Origin: Gemmatimonadota bacterium
GTDB taxonomy: Bacteria > Gemmatimonadota > Gemmatimonadetes > Longimicrobiales > RSA9
NCBI GenBank assembly: GCA_019689775.1
Contig: JADGGV010000193.1
Location: forward strand, 1-7,457
Direction of reading: 5' to 3'
Length of the DNA: 7,457 bases
Shown: in pieces, positions 6,697 to 7,457 of the stretch
How positions within the stretch are numbered: position 1 is the stretch's first letter
How the letters are laid out: each line of letters begins with the position of its first letter
Program-made: the position numbers and the translations under genes
Notes under the pieces: model-generated
Databases searched by the model: none
Told to the model about the DNA's origin: nothing
The model's input: the letters and a program-made list of their open reading frames with translations, nothing else

Positions 6697-6738
6697 CGCG
6701 GTCACGCCAACCGTCGTCATCTCGCCCGCGGTCACGCC
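6697..6738. repeat. 12-bp direct repeat with 30-bp period upstream of the lipoprotein gene
   Basis: CGCGGTCACGCC occurs exactly at 6697-6708 and 6727-6738. Each copy is followed at a short distance by a related CCGTCG...TCGCC stretch (6711-6726 and 6745-6758), so the repeat is a longer, decayed tandem unit. The 30-bp period is about three helical turns, placing both copies on the same face of the DNA. The second copy ends about 28 bp before the promoter-like TAGATT. This fits a pair of activator or repressor sites, but the regulator is unknown. Confidence 0.45.
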
Positions 6739-6766
6739 GCGCTTCCGTCGCTTTCGCCGCGCGGCT

Positions 6767-6772
6767 TAGATT
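6767..6772 (+). promoter_or_regulatory. Candidate -10 element for the lipoprotein gene
   Basis: TAGATT matches four of six bases of TATAAT and is one of few AT-containing patches in this spacer. About 18 nt upstream is TTCCGT (6743-6748), a poor -35. A start near 6779 would give a leader of about 30 nt to ATG 6810. Weak but well placed. Confidence 0.28.
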
Positions 6773-6809
6773 GCGGCGACCCCTCGTCGCCCACCCGTCC
6801 AAAAGGACC

Positions 6810-7457
6810 ATGTCGCATCCGCACCGTCGCTCGGCCGTCGTGGCGCTTCTCATGGCGACCGTGTCCGCATGCGCCGGGGCCGGCCGGCCGCGTGGCCCGG
6901 AGCCCGGCGCTGCGCCTGGCGAGATCATCGTCACCGGCCCCGGCAGCGTTTACCATGTGCCGCTCTCGCCGCGAACGCCGCCGCGCACGCGGACGCTCGC
7001 CCGTGCGGCTGCGGCGGCCTGGGCCGCGATCCCCGGCGCCTACGCCGCCGCCGGGATCCCGGTCACGCTCCTCGACGCCGACGGGCTTCAGGCCGGGGCG
7101 ATCGACCTCGAGGTCCGCGGCGCCCTCGGCTCGACGCAGGTGTCGGCGTACCTCGACTGCGGCATCGTGGCCGGCGCGCTCCCGGCCGCCGACCGGTTCC
7201 TCGTGACGATGACGGTGCTGACCACGCTACGCCCGCTCGGCTCGGACAGCACCGATGCGCGCATCGTCGTGGCCGGAACGGCGCGGGATGCGACCGGCAC
7301 GAACCCGGCCCGGGTCTGCGCGAGCACGGGCCGGCTCGAGCGGGCGCTCCTCGCTTCGATCGAGGGCGCGCCCCAGGGCATGGCCGGCGCGCCGGCCGTG
7401 GCCGCCGTCGGGCGGCCGCCCGGCGGCGCGCCGGCCCGCGGCGCCCCCCCCCCCCCC
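6810..7457 (+). CDS. Secreted lipoprotein of unknown function (3' end missing)
   Basis: ATG 6810 opens a frame that stays open for 216 codons to the end of the window, so the gene is truncated by the sequence end. The N-terminus is a textbook lipoprotein signal: HRR (5-7), hydrophobic core (residues 9-17) and lipobox VSAC with Cys21. A Pro/Gly/Arg-rich linker (22-62) leads to a folded region with AWAAIPGAYAAAGIPVTLLDADG (70-92), then beta-rich, Thr/Val-rich segments. Cys117 and Cys170 are the only cysteines after the lipid anchor and could form a disulfide. After about residue 187 the sequence becomes Gly/Pro/Ala-rich and the last codons come from a poly-C run that may be an artefact. AAAAGGA (6801-6807) precedes the start but only 2 nt away, an unusually short spacing; the next in-frame upstream start is a TTG at 6771, less likely. 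I do not recognise a family with confidence. It may be co-regulated with the SusCD pair but has its own spacer. Confidence 0.75.
   Translation, partial: MSHPHRRSAVVALLMATVSACAGAGRPRGPEPGAAPGEIIVTGPGSVYHVPLSPRTPPRTRTLARAAAAAWAAIPGAYAAAGIPVTLLDADGLQAGAIDLEVRGALGSTQVSAYLDCGIVAGALPAADRFLVTMTVLTTLRPLGSDSTDARIVVAGTARDATGTNPARVCASTGRLERALLASIEGAPQGMAGAPAVAAVGRPPGGAPARGAPPPP
7444..7457. repeat. Run of 14 C at the window end, probable sequencing or assembly artefact
   Basis: The last 14 bases are all C. Two-colour sequencers read lost signal as G, and such reads often extend contig ends as poly-G or poly-C. The run would encode four prolines in the lipoprotein frame, so the end of that translation should not be trusted. 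Confidence 0.85.

Noticed and set aside
1..7457. CRISPR arrays, tRNA or rRNA genes, insertion sequences, toxin-antitoxin or phage genes
   Set aside because: No regularly spaced repeats, tRNA-like cloverleaf, transposase motifs or terminal inverted repeats were seen on either strand.

Overview
The window comes from a very GC-rich bacterium. Its most informative genes are an adjacent SusC-like TonB-dependent outer-membrane transporter and a SusD-like lipoprotein. SusC/SusD pairs are classic for Bacteroidota, but the strong G/C bias at codon third positions points instead to a Gemmatimonadota-like or similar high-GC lineage. That lineage call is inference. The right end stops inside an open reading frame in a run of 14 C, which looks like an assembly or contig end from a metagenome.

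Layout, all genes on the + strand: (1) 1-105, the last 34 residues of a membrane protein, probably a sugar symporter, followed after 4 nt by (2) 110-1045, a BadF/BadG-type sugar kinase of the N-acetylglucosamine kinase group. (3) 1046-2189, a gap of about 1.1 kb that holds one probable 78-residue small gene (1309-1545) with its own ribosome site and a hairpin just upstream, then about 640 nt of non-coding DNA. The second half of that stretch is packed with perfect hairpins and leads into (4) 2190-5258, the SusC-like transporter. It is followed after 12 nt by (5) 5271-6545, the SusD-like partner. (6) 6546-6809, a spacer with a possible termination hairpin, a 12-bp direct repeat with a 30-bp period, and a weak promoter-like site. 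(7) 6810-7457, an unfinished gene for a secreted lipoprotein of unknown function.

How the genes could work together: the SusC/SusD pair would bind and import a glycan fragment, peptide or other large nutrient across the outer membrane. The upstream transporter and kinase would carry an amino sugar across the inner membrane and phosphorylate it. The two units are separated by 1.1 kb and differ in third-position preference (C-ending in the kinase, more G-ending in early susC), so a shared pathway is possible but not shown.

I did not find a clearly new defence or mobile system. The best candidates for something undescribed are the hairpin array upstream of the SusC gene, in which four hairpins carry GGGT in the loop, and the small gene at 1309-1545.
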